Shown here piece by piece: positions 52,479 through 53,453 of a stretch of 53,453 nt of DNA. The position numbers and the translations under genes were made by a program. The notes below the pieces were generated by a model, which was not told the origin of the DNA, did not search any database, and saw only the letters and a program-made list of their open reading frames with translations. The stretch is from Yinghuangia seranimata (GTDB lineage Bacteria > Actinomycetota > Actinomycetes > Streptomycetales > Streptomycetaceae), in assembly GCF_029953285.1 (NCBI RefSeq), contig NZ_JASAOI010000087.1:1-53453 (forward strand). Reading direction: 5' to 3'. Positions within the stretch are counted from its first letter, which is position 1; every line of letters starts with the position of its first letter.

Positions 52479-53453
52479 TCACGACCGCCGGTTCCCGCCG
52501 ACGACGGCCTTGCCGGTCGGGATGCGGATCTCGAACCGGCCCGCCAGCGAACGCGTCCCGCCCGCGGGCACCTTGAGCCGCCACAGCCGGCCGCCGCGCA
52601 CGTAACGCCCGTCGCGCAGCTCGGTGTCCTTCTCCCACGCCGGCTCGGACGCGTGCTCCTCGACCTTGACGTCCTTGTCGTCGCTCACCGGCACCCGCTC
52701 CAGCACCTCGAGCGTGATCTCGTGCCCCAGGTGGTTCGCGACGTCGACCTCGATCCGGTGGTCGAGCACCGTCGTGCCGCCGCGCAGTCCCGCCGTCGAC
52801 TCGTGCATGTGCGTACGACGCGCGACCTGCACGCTCTCCACCACGCCGACGCCGACCCGCTGCCGCTCGCCCGGCGCCAGCGTCGGCAGCGGCACCGTCA
52901 TCAGGAACTCGCCGCCCACGCTCACGTCCGCCGGGCCCGCGAGCAGCGCGTGCGGCGAGGCGTTCGCCACGTGCACCGTGCCGTAGACCGCCTCGTCGAC
53001 GGCCGGGACGCACACGAACTCCGGTGTCAGGCCCACCTCGACGGTGCACACCGGAACGGTGTGCCAGCCGCCGTCGGCCTCCACGTCGGCCCGTGCCGCG
53101 ACGTCGAAGCGGTAGTCGTACGAGCCCGCGGACTCACGCACCGGGGCGCCGTGCACCGGAAGTCCCAGGCCCGCCACGGCCTCCGCGCGCCGCCGGAACT
53201 CCACCGCGACCGCGTTCCACGCCGCCGCCGGACGCAACCGGCCGCGCACCGCCGTGCCTTCGTCGGCACCCGCGAGCACGAGGCCGCCGTAGTCGAGCAG
53301 TTCGGCGTCCGGCGAGATGGGCGCAGGCTCGGCTTCGGGCGGACCGCCCGGTGCCAGACGCGCCATCTCGTCGGACATCTCGGCCGCGGCGTAACCGCCC
53401 GCGCCCGAGGGGCCCCTGCGCGCCCGAGCGCGCGGCGGCGACGCAGGCCGAGC
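52479..53453 (-). CDS. DUF4139-like protein, cut by the window edge
   Basis: The frame is open to the end of the window, so the true start may lie beyond 53453. An internal ATG at 53378 would give 299 aa, but what is seen is mainly the C-terminal DUF4139-type beta domain (SYDYRFDVAARADVEADGGW, TPEFVCVPAVDEAVYGTVHV, NHLGHEITLEVLERVPVSDD), so an N-terminal half is probably missing. It comes before the other DUF4139 gene and is possibly coupled to it. Confidence 0.75.
   Translation of the reverse strand, partial: ARPASPPRARARRGPSGAGGYAAAEMSDEMARLAPGGPPEAEPAPISPDAELLDYGGLVLAGADEGTAVRGRLRPAAAWNAVAVEFRRRAEAVAGLGLPVHGAPVRESAGSYDYRFDVAARADVEADGGWHTVPVCTVEVGLTPEFVCVPAVDEAVYGTVHVANASPHALLAGPADVSVGGEFLMTVPLPTLAPGERQRVGVGVVESVQVARRTHMHESTAGLRGGTTVLDHRIEVDVANHLGHEITLEVLERVPVSDDKDVKVEEHASEPAWEKDTELRDGRYVRGGRLWRLKVPAGGTRSLAGRFEIRIPTGKAVVGGNRRS

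Overview
The window is very GC-rich, codes densely, uses GTG starts often and overlaps many stop and start codons by 4 nt (GTGA or ATGA). It carries XRE-DUF397 pairs, a DUF574 methyltransferase, SigE-type sigma factors and a hemL to ccsB block in Streptomyces order. This points to the chromosome of a filamentous actinomycete (Streptomyces or a close relative). I saw no tRNA, rRNA, CRISPR array, complete insertion sequence or prophage.

Layout. (1) 0.2-9 kb: assimilatory nitrate and nitrite reduction. A leftward four-gene operon (nitrate reductase, FAD oxidoreductase, nirB, nirD) lies back to back with a HemD-like regulator and a CbiX-type chelatase, probably for siroheme. A GlnR-like box lies between the two units. 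(2) 9-15 kb: two paralogous lipoproteins, an SCO4402-like protein, purU, a GIDE-domain membrane protein and RNA ligase rtcB. A free-standing LAGLIDADG endonuclease sits between hairpins just past rtcB. (3) 15.8-26.3 kb: a catabolic island with P450, KstR-like TetR regulator, alpha-methylacyl-CoA racemase-like enzyme, nitroreductase, SDR and acyl-CoA synthetase, suggesting breakdown of branched or steroid side chains. It is followed by a DUF574 methyltransferase, LtrA and a TauD-type dioxygenase with its own TetR regulator. (4) 26.3-34.7 kb: two proteins of unknown function, then hemL, a phosphatase, and resA-ccdA-resB-ccsB (system II cytochrome c maturation). (5) 34.7-40.6 kb: an accessory region, the most unusual part. 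It has a hairpin-rich gene-poor stretch and a compact leftward unit of a 67-aa Cys-motif protein, a 43-aa hydrophilic peptide and a PIMT-like O-methyltransferase (candidate imiditide-type RiPP). Next come an XRE-DUF397 pair and a roughly 1.9-kb element of two near-identical 290-bp inverted repeats around an AbiEi/DUF559-like nuclease gene and a perfect 63-bp palindrome. A diverged third copy of the repeat core lies at the start of the window. (6) 40.6-53.5 kb: an N-acyl-D-amino-acid deacylase-like amidohydrolase divergent from an IclR regulator; a six-gene run of sigma factor, anti-sigma-like protein, lipoprotein and a MacAB-type exporter; a small membrane protein whose frame runs into a 21-C homopolymer; and two DUF4139 (mucoidy inhibitor A-like) genes, the last cut by the window edge.

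Coordinates and translations were read by eye. Family calls rest on visible motifs and gene order, not on database searches.
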